Source: Phoebastria nigripes (taxonomy: Eukaryota > Chordata > Aves > Procellariiformes > Diomedeidae). Taken from it: a stretch of DNA of 64,000 bases. Positions within the stretch are counted from its first letter, which is position 1. Each line of letters starts with the position of its first letter. A program made the position numbers and the translations under genes. Below, in pieces: positions 1 to 13,555 of this stretch. The notes under the pieces are model-generated. The model did no database searches. It saw only the letters and a list, made by a program, of their open reading frames with translations, and was not told where the DNA came from. Location: contig JAYKAV010002442.1 in NCBI GenBank assembly GCA_035582835.1, positions 389,396 to 453,395 on the forward strand. The letters are read 5' to 3'.

Positions 1-250
1 CGTTACGCGTGATGGAGCCCTGCTTTCCTGGAGATGGCCGAACACCTGCCTGCCGATGGGAAGTAGTGAATGAATTCCTTGTTTTGCTTTGCTTGCGTGC
101 GCGGCTTTTGCTTTCCCTATTAAACTGTCTTTATCTCAACCCATGAGTTTTCTCACTTTTACCATTCCGATTCTCTCCCCCATCCCACCATGGGGGAGTG
201 AGCGAGCGGCTGCGTGGTGCTTAGTTGCTGGCTGGGGTTAAACCACGACA
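1..250 (+). mobile_element. 3' part of an avian ERVL-type LTR
   Basis: The window opens inside a long terminal repeat. Its bases align colinearly with 56528-56777 of the complete LTR further right, at roughly 90 percent identity by eye, with many of the differences at CpG sites. The ATTAAA polyadenylation hexamer region (about 119-125) and the LTR end GGTTAAACCACGACA (to 250) are visible. The 5' part lies outside the window, so solo LTR versus provirus cannot be decided. No retroviral coding sequence follows to the right, so any internal region would have to be on the left. Confidence 0.85.
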
Positions 251-3200
251 ATGGCCCACTTTGTATGCAAGGACATTAATACCTCTCTCTGTGAATAATC
301 AAAATACAAAAATGAACTTCCTAATCACATTTGGAATGCAGAAAATATGCATGTATATACTATATATTTTTAATGTAATATAGATTTTTGGGTTATGGTC
401 TGTTGGTCTGGTATCTACTTGCTATGNGTGATGTGTGAACAGCTCCTGAATTAGAAAGAAAGCAGTTTTGTACATGAAGAGCAGGAATAGTTTTCCTTTT
501 TTAATTCTGCAGACTTCTTTTCAAAGGAAACTGCAGTTTAATTATCCACAGTACATGCATACATTGATAGCTATTTGGAGATGGTCCCATTCATTTTTCA
601 GTATTTGGAGATTTTATAGGGTAGTGCATGTTTTTTGAAAACTTTTTTAAACAAACTGAAAATATCTTATTGATATTTTTTCAAAAAGGACACTCTCTTA
701 TATGCCAAAGTTGAAAAGAAGACTTCTCAATTTTCACTAGTCCTTTAAATAAGAAATCCCTTGTCCTGATTTTTAAGACACATAGTCAGTGCAGGCTTTT
801 GTTAGTTTGTGATGCGGGACTGCATAAACTTTGTCATTCCTTGGTGATAAAAGTGTCATCAAATCTTGTGGAATATGAAATCATGGAAGGACAGCTATGA
901 TCAGAAATTATTACATGCATTTTGAAATGTCTTTGCCATCCAAAGAACCAGAGAGTGTGAGCCAGCTGCCTAAATATAGGTGTATACTGTCACTGTAGGT
1001 GCCCTAAAATATTGAAGGTATAGGGCTGTCAGCTATGATGTTGAACTTGCAGATCTCTGCCCTTCTGAAATAGCAACTAAGGGCAAGTAGGATCCCATTC
1101 AGCATGTAAAATAGCACTAAATATTTTAATTTAAAAATTTAAATCTCTGCCTGGATATTTTGGTAAGTAAAATAGGGTGATGGTCGTATTTTTAATCTAA
1201 GATTGATCCTTGAGATCGGCACTCCAGGTCTTTACCATTATTATCCTACAGTTCTGGCTGAATTTGAGCACTCGTGAGTATTCCTTTTTGGAAGCCTTTG
1301 CCCAATGTTATCTAAAGACTGAACAGTCTCTTTTATCAGAGCAGAAAAGCAGATAAATCTCTGTGTATGTATAAAGCCTTGCTGTCCCCTGCTGGTAACT
1401 AATGTAAACTTTAATTTTTTGAAACGGCTTTTACAGAGCCTTGTCTGAGCCCACTTTCCTGCAAGCTACTGTTCTTTTTGTCCCTTTAAACCTTGGTGAA
1501 GTGTGTGTGTGTTTGTTTTATTTTCGTGCCTGTGCTTGAGTGATTTGGGTCATTGAGACAGAGTCCTCAAAGCCAGTGGTTCTGCCAGTGCCTGCTGCTG
1601 TATGTAACCAGGTAAACAGGACTGAAACCAGGTAAGAAACCAGGTTCTATTCCTGGATGTTCTAGTCTTCATAAAGAGTGAGATTAATGAATTATCAAAC
1701 TTGTTGCCCAAGGAAATGAAGCCTAGTTATCATGTTGTCTTCTGTCTGCCTGGCTACCTTGTGCAGTAACTCTTTAAGCTTTCAGCTGATTGTAACTGAA
1801 CTTGACAGAGGGGTGCAGGTGTGGTCCTTCTGGTGCCTGGGTAGAGGAGGCTGGGTTTGATACACCGCTGACAAACAGCACATGGTGCCTCTGAACTGCG
1901 TGCTGTTTCTGCTGTTGCCTGCCTTGCCAGAGATCTACACACAGTGGGAGGAAGAAGGCATGAAACATTAGGGTTGTGGGTGTAAGAAATTGAGTCTTAT
2001 GTAAGCATGAGGTGGTAGGTGACAGCAGGGCAAGACTTTGTGATATTGAGAGTAGAAGTCACAAGTTTCCACACCGAAAACAGGCTTCCCTTCTCACCAC
2101 ATCTTGTTAAAAAGATGCAGTTGCAAATGCCATAGCTAGATTTTTACTTCTCAGTCTAAGAAGGGGAAGTCTCTGAACAGAAAAGGGGATTGTGTACCGG
2201 ACTTGGTCAGGATGGGCAATTCAGGAGCGGCAAGAGGGAGAATACAGTGGGCTGACTCAGGCATGCATTAATAGGTGGGCGTGTTGGCAGATACTTTCTG
2301 TGCAAGTCACCACCTTCTTTCTGTTTTTTGAGATGGCCCTTAAAACCTGCAGTTGTGGAAATACCACATCTATACATCTATATATAGATGACGAGGCTCA
2401 AATGTGGGCCAGAGTGCTATCTCCATCCTCCTCCCCCAAGTCAAACAAACCAAAAAAAGCATGCAAGGCCATGAAGTCCACCCCCACGCTGAGCAGCATT
2501 TAGCCTTCTGTGGGTAGAGAGACAGGCAGGGGATCACATCATCAGGACCTCAAAACCCAAAATACCCCAAATCAAGAAAAAAAGGCAAGAGGGGGGAAGT
2601 GGGGACAAAGAGTCTGGCTTAAAAAAAAAAAGTCAGTGACAATTTCACTATAGAAGAACTGAAACTACTGCTTTTACAGAAGAACCCACACCAGTCAGAC
2701 ACCCCTTAATCACAAGATAAGCAGCATCTGGAGTGAAGGAGACTTGAGATGTGTCCTGTGCTCTGCACGTGCCTCCATACATCCCAACTTAGCTTGTAAA
2801 TCACTGGTTATTTTCAAGAGACAGAGGAAATGTTGTGGTGATAAAGAAAATAGATTTTTTTTTTTTTTTCTTTTTCTTCTTTCCCCTCCAACCTTGTCCT
2901 GAGAAAATTTCCTGACAACCCTTTTGAAACATATGTTTTTCTTCAGAAAATATGGGGGTTCACTCACAATTTTCCCATCAAAAAGCTTTTGTTGAAAAAT
3001 CCTGGCCAGATTTAATCACTTGACTTACAGAAACAGAGATTTACAGACTATTCATTTGTATATTGATTGCAAGATCTGAACTTGAAAGGATCCTGCATAC
3101 AAAGCTGAGGAATGAGGTACAAATAAGTTGAGAGCAAAAATGTTCACTGTTACAGGAGCATCTAATGAAAGCCTCCTCCAGCTTTGTGTCTCTGCCACCT

Positions 3201-5586
3201 TTCTATGCTCCATTCTGCAGATGGTTTGTGTACGGCAGTTTACAGCTTCCTTCTCCAGTCCACTGGGGCGTTATTCAGCCTGTATTGTAGTGCAAAAAAA
3301 AGTTTTCAATTCCAGTTCTGTGTATACAAGTGAATAATACATACAACTTTGTGATTGTACCCTTACCACTAATCCTATAACTGCGGGAGCACAAATGAAG
3401 GAAATGGAGTTTTCACCTGTTTTCTTGCACAAATCTAAACTGATTTCTAAGATGGTTTCAGAAGAAATCTAGATTTATGTTGCTGTTCGTCTTAGGCAGT
3501 CATGCCCATGTTTTCTCATAATGTTCCTTCTCTTCCTCAGACTTCTGCACAGTGAGGCACTTGACTTTCTGCTCACCAGCTGTGAGGTGAGCACGTGTTT
3601 AAATACGTTGTGAATTGGCCTTCTTTCTTGAGGAGATGGCATGTGACATAGTCTATTACAAGCATACAGCATAAAATGATAAATGGGAGCTTAGTGTGTT
3701 AAGGTTAAAGAAACTGTTTAAGAAACCTTCTTATAATTAACTCGATATGTCTTCCCTTTCTGCTTCTTCTCTTGTCATGAGTTACGACTTATTTAATACA
3801 ACATCAAGGTATGGGCTTATAGCTACCATAAATGATGGATATTTGCAAAGACTATTTGACAGGTTACAATCAACATTGCCTTATAGAGTATGCATGAGAA
3901 AGTTCGGAAAACAAATGTCCCAGGTACATAAGTGCCTACTTAGTGGAAAAATGTTTTACTGTAGTAACAGGCTGTGACGCTTGCTGGTAACACAGTAGTA
4001 TGCGCTTTTAAAGGGTAACTTTTAAAAATGAAGAAAATAGTAAAAAGTACATATCTGATTATTCTATCAGAAACTAGTATCCATCAGACTGCTTCAGGAG
4101 AAAGTGTTTTTACTCCTCTAATCACCAGGCGGGCACTCTTTTCTGATCTTTTTTTAATCTGAGTCTGAGGTAGAGAGGTAACACAGGCATTTGGGTGGAG
4201 GCATAGAAAGTGTGACAGGAAGATACATAAACAGAGAGTGTTCCTGACAGGGTGTAAGAGCCTTTGTTTACATTTTCTATTGCTTTATATTTTAGCCTAA
4301 TGCTTTCTCTTCAGCTTGACCCAAACATCTGATCTTTTGGCATTTTCATATTTCATTGCCAACCTTAATCAATAGGTGTAATACATAATCCCAACGCCTT
4401 TCCCTTTGGGGTTCAGCTGGAAACTAGAAAGCAGGATGCTGGAGGAGAACTAGACCTCGCAGAGCCAAAAGCCCTTGCTTCAAATTGGCTCACTCGTGCC
4501 TAATTTCTGTGCCCGTTTTTAATCTTTTTTACACTAAACTGATGCTTGTAGTTAGTGAACAAAACAGGAGCACATGTGAGTTCAAGCTGGAATGTGGCAA
4601 GCTGCTTCAAATTTGAAGCATTAATTTGAAGAAACCCAGAGCTTCCTTGTACACACAATAAACAACCTGTTAACTACCATTTTCAAACAAAAGAAGTTCT
4701 CCTTCCTGCTCTGTGTTTTCAAATCAGTCAAAGCTGTAAGAGATAAATTTGTACCTAAACTTCAATACCCTGAGATGGACCTAAACCAAAGCACAAAGTC
4801 TAAACAGATGGTACATCTTGTTTAAGAGCAGAAACCTCATTTCCTGCAGTGATGTGGAAAGGAGGATGAAGATGGCTGGGGGAGAAGCAGACCAAAAGGT
4901 CCTTGAAACAGTACTGTTTGTTATACTTTGGTGTCTCTAAAAAGATTCAAAACCAGAAGAGTACAGAGGGGCTAATTAGCTACTGGCCCAGCCAGGTCAC
5001 CTAAAATAAATGCTTTTTCAGTCTGATGTCTCCAGTCCACTTAGCAGTATCTGAATTTCTGTGTTTTTCTTTCCAAAAGCTCATCTTTACCATGGCAGCT
5101 CAGTTACATGCCTGTTTGCCTTCCAGAGTTTTCCATGCCCTCCTCTAATCTTAACGTCATGAGAGCAGAAGCTGCTGTCTTCCCTGTGTCACCTCTCCAT
5201 ACCTCTCTGGCTTCCTTCTCTTTGCAGATCTGTGAGACAACAGGGACGACCTGGGCTCTTCCAAATCTAGTTAGTTCCCTCTTGTGTTGCTGATGCTGGC
5301 CTGCTCTCAGCAGCCTCCTGAGCTTGCACAGACAGGGATGTAGTTACAGGAGCTGTCGGTCAGTCCTACCTGACAGATCTACCTGGTGGCTTCTCCCATC
5401 TCTTGTGCCTCAGAAGAAGTTTGGTTTTGTTTCTGGAGCCCAGAATTGGAAATGCTGTCACTGATGTGTCAGCCTCGATAGAGGCAGGAAATTCCCTTGT
5501 TTGTGTCTTTTTGCTTCCCAACTTTGACAATATTTGAGTACATACATAACTCCAGACTGAGAAGATTCAACAGGTGAGTTCTTTTT

Positions 5587-5622
5587 TATATATATATATT
5601 TTTATATATATATATATATATG
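5587..5622. repeat. (TA)n microsatellite with a T interruption
   Basis: Two TA runs are separated by a short T stretch. The tract is self-complementary and could form a hairpin or slip during replication. Confidence 0.9.
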
Positions 5623-8600
5623 TAAAAACTGATTTTCTAATAGTGTTGGAACACTGATATTCAGCTTCCACTGAAATACATTTGAAATTTACTTCAAATA
5701 TTCTGTAACACAGAGACCCATAAATCCATAAAGTATTCTAATTGCTAGGAGGATGCAGATGGTTCTGAACGTAACTCAAAACTCTAATCAGAGCAAATGC
5801 TAGTTGTTCTAATTTCATTTTTAAAATAGTCATTCACAGTCTTAATGCCAACAGTGCTATCTAAAAAGCTGCCACAAGGTGGTACCACAGTATTTTGTAA
5901 GATGGTGAAATTACCATATCAAAACAACTATTTTCTTAATATAGGTGTAATGTAAAATAGATGCGGATACAAAACATGCCTTTATTTTAAGATAATGCCC
6001 CTTAGTGCTGCAGAAGTACTCTCCGTAGAACTTTGAATTGCTCCTATAAATGCACTAGCACTTGGGTCTGTCTGCCAACACTGATTCAACAGGACGCCAA
6101 CGTTTGCAATGTGCTTTCCTGCCATAATTACTCAAGATAGATTGCTTAGGTGCTGAAGGTTAAGCAGATTATTTTCCTAAATTACTGCCTAAATAAGCAA
6201 ATTAATATTTATGTCTTGTCTTGACTTTTTACCTTCCTTCTCCCATATGTTAGCCACTGTAACATTTTCCAGTTCTTTGGCAAGGACAGTTGTGCCTGAA
6301 TTGTATAAAGACACTTCCCTGAAAATTCCAGGATACTTAGGAGTCAAGGGAACAAGAAACATGGGCAGTTTTGCTGTATGGGAATTGAGCACCGACTTTG
6401 TGCTCAGTGTCTGCTGTAGTGGTGGGGTCAGTGTCCGGCTAAAGTGAATTATGGGCAGAAAAGAATGATTTAGTGGTGAAGCCCACCTGCTGTGCCAGTG
6501 GGGGTTTCTTCTCTGGTCCATTATCTATTTATTATTTCAGTGAGTATCCCATCTCATGGGAATTCTGTCCTTTCCCTCAGGATAAACATGGAAAAATTCC
6601 TAATAAAGCCTCAATCTGTATTGTGTAGCTGTAATCCCATCACTCTTGTTCCTTGAATCATGCTCCATGTCTTCTGTTTTTATGCTGCTTTAATACACAT
6701 GGTTCATATCTCCTTGATGGAGACACTGTATTTATGCTCATCTCTTTAATGTTTCTTCATAAATCAAACATCTGTTGCCCTAATTTCCTAGTCACTGAAT
6801 TTCTGCCATTCACTAATATCTTTTGGATAAATGAGGTGCCTCCAATTTCAAATGCCAATGTATGAAAATTTTGGAGAGGAACAGTTCTCTGCCCTGTGAA
6901 TACTAATAGTATTTTGAAAAAGAAATGAGCCTTAAATAGTTCCAGACTGTAACGTTCAAGACGTGTATTGAATTCTAGGACTGCTTTTGGACCTGTACAT
7001 TCAAATCCATATGTACCGCTTTCAATCCTTGAAGCAAAGCTCATTGGAGCCATGCCCCTGGAATTCGATTTCTATACTCCCCATTGTAGCCAAAGCCTAA
7101 AGGGGCATTGTATAAACATTATCTATTGGTTCAGATCTTTGAAAAGTGTTTTTGATAAGAATTAATACATACATCTGAATAAACAAGCTCTTATACCAAG
7201 GTGCACAATGTCCTTCAACAATATTGCTAGATATCACCTGCCCAACGGGCTGCATTTCAAGCTGTCTTCCCTTAAATATTAGATTAACATTTATAAAGCT
7301 GAATCTCATTACATTTTTTTTCTGTCATTATTCTGCTGCCTCTGTGCAGTTTCTCTGCAATTACATTGTACTACCTCCCTTTTTAACGCCTGCAGCTTTC
7401 ATTTGCATATGAATTTCCCTTGCTTTTATATAATTGAAGAACTTAAAGGAGATCTCTAATGGGCTGTAATTCCTTTTGTCATTTCTCTTTTTTCATATGG
7501 ACTGCCAACAAAAGATCAATTCCTGGGATAATTTTAAATACATAATTAACAAAAAAAATTAATAATAACACCCAAATAATATTGAAATTTATTACAAAAA
7601 TAAGATGTGAGATACAATTTTCTTAAAAAATAAAACCAGATAATTTTGTGGCGTAGACTGCAATGCTTCTGTAAGCACTTTGGTAAGCAACAACTCATAG
7701 GAATTGTTTGATGGACTTCAACTACCAATGCATAAAAACCTGTTTTCACAGAGAACAGTAAAGTATGAATTAATTCATATTTCTGTCCATTCTAAAAGGA
7801 AACAAAACAAACAAAAAAACCCCTTTGTTTAAGAAAGAAACAAAAGGTTTTATTTTTGTGATTATTAAACCCATAGATAAAGTTGACCTGAAACTGCATT
7901 TTTAGGGGATAAAATACTTAATGGTGGTAGGCATTCTTTTTTATTAGTTCACTTCACAGAAACCTGTGGAGATTTTTAGGGGAGCGGGTGAACATTTTTT
8001 AAAACTGGAATCCTCTGTTAGTGTCCCCCTTTACCATTCCTCCAATTCTAATTTCAGTTCAGAATACAGACTTATTACCTAGTCATGCGTGGCAAAAAAA
8101 GGTGTCAGTCCTAATAAAAATGTTAGAAAAAGCTTGGAGAGTTACCATTAAAAAATGACTGCAACTGGTGAGCATATTTTTAAAACATCCAATTTTCCTG
8201 TTTTAAAATTTATGCAAAAATGCAATTTCACTAAGAAAACCAATGTATTCCTGGCAANAGAATTCAGCTCCAATGTGGTATGTCATTGTCACTGCAGAGA
8301 GGTCTACATAAAGTGTGAGAATAACTGAAAAATGGCATAAATATCAGAAAGTATGGAGTATGATCCAAGTACAGTTTATTCTAATAATTCCTGTCTCAGA
8401 ATACAGAATTTCCAGTACTGACTCACTGTCAACAGTGAAAAACATTTGAGACTGTAAAAGGTGTCAGTATTAATGAGTCTGTCTAGTCTGGAATATGTTC
8501 CACTTACCATTTGACATGAAAAGATATCATGTCACAAAAACCCCTTTTATGCCATTTAACAAGGCACATTTTTCATTTTATTCTCCTAAAAGGCTCAGCT

Positions 8601-11600
8601 CTGGTAGGAAATCCAATAAATCCAAGGGCTTTTCACTACTGCCATTTTATCTCATTACAACAGGCAAAATGATTGCATTTAGATCAAAATCCAGTCCATT
8701 TGTTCTGGAAATTAAATTCAAATCAATTTGAAACGATTCAGATTGTATAGTTGCTGATGGTGCTTCAAGACAAGTGATAGCACTGTGCAGATTTAGAATG
8801 GACTTGAAGCAAGAAAAGTCCCTTCATGGTGAGGAGCTTGGGTAAAAGACCAGGTAGACAGAGTGCAGAACTTAGAAAAATATTAGCAGTTCAAGCAGCA
8901 GTGTCATAGTGTCAGTCCATGGCATTTTATCTGATCTCTCCTAGTTTATGTAGTGTCATTTTACAGTGTCAAGAGCATTTCAGAGGTTTTCTGCTGTAAG
9001 CCCATTCAGCCTGAATTTGCCTATGCATCTTCTCTATTGAATATAATGTTTTAAATAACAAACTAATTCAACCTTTCAAAGGAGCTTCCCCTGTTAGACT
9101 ATGTGAAGAATGAGCTTTCTTGAGTTTGTGATATTTATACTTCTTTACATTCTTTATCTTTTATCTATTTAGAAGTAAATGCACCTTGAGCCCTTGATGC
9201 TGGGTATTTGCTTAGGTTAATGGCAGACATACCTATAACTAGATCAGAAGAACTATTAATAACGTTATTTGTGTGGTGGTAAAGAATAGAGACTCTGTAG
9301 CCTGTATTTAACATAGTACAGTTATTCTCTATTTCAGAGGGAGAAAAAGTTAATACATTTTTAATAAGAATTTTCTTACCACTGGAATTTGGTGAAGAAT
9401 TGAAAGGTGAATACAGTGCAGCTCACCGAAGAAACTTCAACCTAGAGATGATTGACCAGTGTGGGAGACTGAGTTGGGTAATCTCTCTGTACCTTGCCTT
9501 GCTATATTCCCCATGCTGTGCATGCATGGAGATGTTGCCAAGATAAGAATAAGAAGTCTTTTATCCAAAATACTAAATCATACATCTTCATGATTTCTTC
9601 TCTTCCTGCCCTCTTCTCTCTGCTAAAACATGGTATTTAGAAGACAGCATAGTACATTTGAAATTATTCAAGAAACATAACTTATTTAAGGATTTTTTTT
9701 TTTTTTCCCTTTCTTTTCTGGTTTATGAGCCTTTAAGTTATAACCACTGTATTAGAAAAAAATGGTTTCCCTAGTGTTTTTACTGAGTACATGCTTTTGT
9801 TTGCCTTTCCAGGACTGTTATGCATAGTAGGGAAACTATTCATAGAACTAAAAATAACCTACATGCAAACCTAAATGGAAACAGATATGGATTGAGAGAC
9901 AAATCCAGCTCTACTCATTTTATATGCAAATAACTAAACCCATGCAATATAGAAAAAAAAAAATACAAGGCAATGTCTCATTTAGGACAGAGAAATGATA
10001 ACATGGTAGCTAGAAACCATAGCAACAATATAAAAAAAATAAGGCTGGGAATTATTTGCTCTGGTATTGTCTCATTTTTCTCACTAAAGATCAAAGCAGC
10101 CAGGGCCTCCTCTGTAATCTGTAAGAATACATTGAGTCTGATTTCCAAGGCCTAATGTTAGAGAAGTTGAAAATCTGGGAAAAAATGGAAAAGAAACTTT
10201 TCTGGGAGGTGTTTCCTCTCAAAATGAACAGATTAAGAATACTTAAAGTAGAGCTTTTAGTGATAATTTTAGCGTCACTTGTCAATTCCTCAAAATATTT
10301 TCCGTTACTAAATGAGTATTTCAAATTAAGGTATTTCAAAATCACAATATCAAACAATTACAGTTCCTAGGCAGTGCAGAGACAGCATATCATGCTGTAT
10401 TTACTGAATGAAGGTGAATATGCACGGGGATCTCATTTTCATTACTCAGTTCCATTTTTCCTTAACAAACTGCTGCTTCTTGAGCTACATGAGACCATTA
10501 ACCAGTGTCAACAAATGCGACAATGTCTCTCTTCGTGGTTTTTTTTCCCCTTGTTTTTCAGTATACTTAAAGGCAGAAAGTATGCTTCAGTTTTCAAATC
10601 CATAATGTGCTTTAAAGTTCCACCAGCAGTACAAAGTGTAATTGTCATTCAGAAATGAAGTTGTTACACTGATTTCATTAATGTAATCTACGTGCCCATT
10701 CTTTGCAGGAGCCAAATTACAAATGGTAGGTTTCCCTTTCTTAGACATAGCAGTGAAGTCCAGATGTAGCAGGTAGTCGTCCCCAAAATTCAGGGAGTCT
10801 TTTTGGTAAAAACCAGCTATTTTTGGCCTCCAGTCTTCAGAACTTCTGGATGTTTTGTATTTCTAGTTCAGATAGTGGATTGTACTATCTTGCATCTGAT
10901 CTAACACCCACGTAGCTGAGCAGGGGCCCTTCCACTGGCTTATGTGCCTGCCTTCACATGATTCCACACAAGCTGGACCATTCCTAAAGATGTGTGGTAT
11001 AGAGAGAATATAAAAATAAAAATGCGATGAGCCAGCTCTGACATGCACATGCGGGGAAGTTGTCAAACTGAATGTTTTCTAGCTGCTGCTTGCTGGAACA
11101 GTTTGACCACACTGGTATCATTCATGTTTGGATAAACTGCAGCAATTGTTAAAGCTGTTACTGCCTCTTTCCATGATTGAAGTTCACTTCAAAAGCTGTA
11201 TCCTCTAAAACAGATGAACTGGGTCAAGAAGGGAATCTCCCATAAACATCTCATCAAGAGGGAGGTCTTATATATAGAAAATAAGGCTAGTTTAAGAAGG
11301 GCACTGTTGCTCCAGTGGTTGGAGAGAGCTCAGGGAGGAGAGGATGAGCAGGGTGTCAGTGTGCCATGAGGACAGGTGTCTCGGGTCTGACGTCAATCAA
11401 AATGCCTTAGGAGAGCCCTGCACTGAAAACTGCTAATTGAAAATCCACTTTGACAACTCTGTAACCAGAGATGAATATCAGACTTACATATTTGGGTACA
11501 CGAGCAAAACTATTATTCACTATGGGTTAATGGGTGCAAAACTCTTCTCAAATTGTGTATGTTGTTAGCGTGATGGTCGTCTTATTTAGCAGCAGACACT

Positions 11601-11934
11601 GGAGGGATTCTGTATTCTGAACTTTTTTGTTTGGATCAAGATCAAAACAAAAGTCTAGGAGCAAAGCCTGTGATTATGTGTGTCTGTTCAAGTATATTTT
11701 TGCATTATAGTGTTAGCAGAGAATTTTCTGACAAAACAGAAAATACAGAGTCTCCAATGCCAACATTTACAGAAGCATGCTGAATTTAACAAACCTTTGA
11801 CAAGACGTAGGTAGGAGTCTCACAAAGTCCTGTCTGCCACTGGAAATATACCTGGCTGCCTATAATTTGGGATGCTGTGCTTCAGAACAATCCTGATATC
11901 AGTCCTGTGTTGAGGACTAATTATGCATTTATTA

Positions 11935-12013
11935 TATTTATGTATATGCTTGTTATTTTTATATTTATATATCTATATATAATATATATTATTTTATTTA
12001 TTGTTATATTATT
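11935..12013. repeat. AT-rich low-complexity stretch
   Basis: Nearly pure A/T sequence made of TATATAT, TTATTT and ATTATT words. No gene signal. Confidence 0.8.
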
Positions 12014-12127
12014 ATGCCTTTAATTCTGGGACAGTCCTGTCATGATGTGAGCATGGTGGATCTGATGGGGTCTGTGAGTCTAGATGCTCTTGGAGCTTTA
12101 GGATTGGCACTGTGTGCAGGAATTGAG

Positions 12128-12187
12128 TTTTTTGGGTTTTTTTGGGGTTTTTTTTGTTGTTGTTTTGTTTTGTTTTGTTTTTTTTTA
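12128..12187. repeat. T/G-rich simple tract
   Basis: T runs alternate with GGG, GGGG and TTG/TTTTG words. The translated frame across it is Phe/Cys-rich, which explains the 170-codon open frame at 12014-12526 without any gene. Confidence 0.85.
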
Positions 12188-13230
12188 AGAAATGTGGTGT
12201 CCACTTTGCATTTATTTCTATCATTTTATTTGGTAGGATTTTTTGGTAAATCTACTTTTTTGTGCAGAAAGAGATTGAGTCCTTTAAAAAAAAAAAAAAA
12301 ATTTCTTCTCAGAACTGAGATTTTTGCCTGGCTTGGAGTTGTAAACAGAGGGGAAAAAACCCCAAAGAGCCACTTTTTATTTTTCAGTGAAAGCAAGTGG
12401 GTGGTTTGGAGTGCAAACATGGTTTCTAATGCAACTTTTTATGAGTGCTTTCTATTTAGCTACAACCGGATTTTCTTCCTCTTTTTATTATGGGCTAGCA
12501 AAAAAACCACAACAAAACCTCCCTAAAAATTCCACCATAACTTCTGTAAGATAATTATTGAACATGTAATATTCAGCATTAACAACACTGTAGTCTTCTC
12601 TTCTTTTCCCATCATAACCCAGAGCTGTTATTAGGATAAATAATTCTGGTAAAGTGTTAGCGCTTGAGGTTCCACAGGAATAGGTGATGTACAAACTTAC
12701 AAGAATAGTTGTGACCCCTCGCCACAAAATTTATATCCAGGTTTTTCAAACTTTAGTGGCTTTGACAATGAAGATATTACTCTGATATTAAGTGGCTTTG
12801 CTCTGAAGGATCGCTCTGAAGTCTGAACGTACATCCTGCCTTCCTTGAGTGTCTGCATGCTCCCCAAATATTAAAGGACATAAATATATTACATTTTGAT
12901 GGAAGATGGAGGTAACTTCTCAATTTCATAACTGCTGCACAACAGGTTATACCATTGGGCCAAGCTCATGCTGGAAGTCCTTGGCAAAGCTCTGGGATTT
13001 TGGCAAAGTTCAGTCTAAATCTTCTAAATCACACTTCAGTGCCTGGCCTTTTCCTATGTCAAATTATCAGAGCTTAGATGCTAGGCTGTGACCTATTTTT
13101 TGGTGTTGTAGAAGTATGAAGCATCAGTTTTAGACCTAGAAAATAAAGAGAAATAAAGACTACTGGCTCCCATCTTTCACATCTGGGTGTTTTCAGATAC
13201 TTTCTGAAATGGATCTTTTTAATAATGCTT

Positions 13231-13272
13231 TAATAATGTTATGTTAAACATATATAATAATGTTATGTTAAA
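13231..13272. repeat. 18-bp tandem-like duplication beside the CR1
   Basis: TAATAATGTTATGTTAAA occurs at 13231-13248 and again at 13255-13272, immediately left of the CR1 copy. Confidence 0.85.
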
Positions 13273-13274
13273 AA

Positions 13275-13555
13275 TGTTATCGCAACTAGCAATAGGACGA
13301 GAGGAAATGGCCTCAAGTTGCGCCTAAGGGAGGTTTAAATTGGATATTAGGAAAAATTTCTTCACTGAAAGGGTTGTCAAGCATTGGAACAGGCTGCCCA
13401 GGGAAGTGGTTGAGTCACCATCCCTGGAGGTATTTAAAAGATATATAGATATGGCACTTAGGGACATGGTTTAGTGGGCATGGAGGTGTTGGGTTGACGG
13501 TTGAACTCGATGATCTTAGAGGTCCTTTCCAACCTTAATGATTCTATGATTCTAT
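13275..13555 (+). mobile_element. CR1 LINE, 5'-truncated 3' end
   Basis: This is the CR1 3' terminal region in sense orientation. It has the RNA-binding-like block near GGACGAGAGGAAATGGCCTC, then GGAACAGGCTGCCCAGGGAA, CATCCCTGGAGGTATTTAAA, GGTTGAACTCGATGATCTTA and AGGTCCTTTCCAACC, and ends in the ATTCTATGATTCTAT direct repeat. These words are well known from bird and reptile CR1 elements. No ORF2 (reverse transcriptase) remains; the usual 5' truncation left only about 280 bp. The copy is well preserved compared with the fragments near 50.7 and 55.4 kb, so it is probably younger. Confidence 0.95.

Larger units (their letters stand above)
251..13230. other. AT-rich intergenic desert left of RGS21
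   Basis: No gene recognised on either strand. Open frames here are short (about 60-170 codons), lack splice context or family motifs, and several are low complexity. Contents worth noting: a perfect 16-bp palindrome at 4604-4619, a TA repeat at 5587-5622, a POU octamer-like ATTTGCAT at 7401-7408, AT-rich sequence at 11935-12013, a T/G tract at 12128-12187 and an A run at 12285-12300. By synteny this should be the RGS21-RGS1 intergenic region; that is an inference. Confidence 0.6.

Noticed and set aside
3747..3977. 76-codon open frame with a protein-like peptide
   Set aside because: No recognised family, no flanking splice signals or partner exons. It is within the length range expected by chance.
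12014..12526. 170-codon open frame rich in Phe and Cys
   Set aside because: It is generated by the T/G simple tract at 12128-12187 and an A run; low complexity, not a membrane protein.
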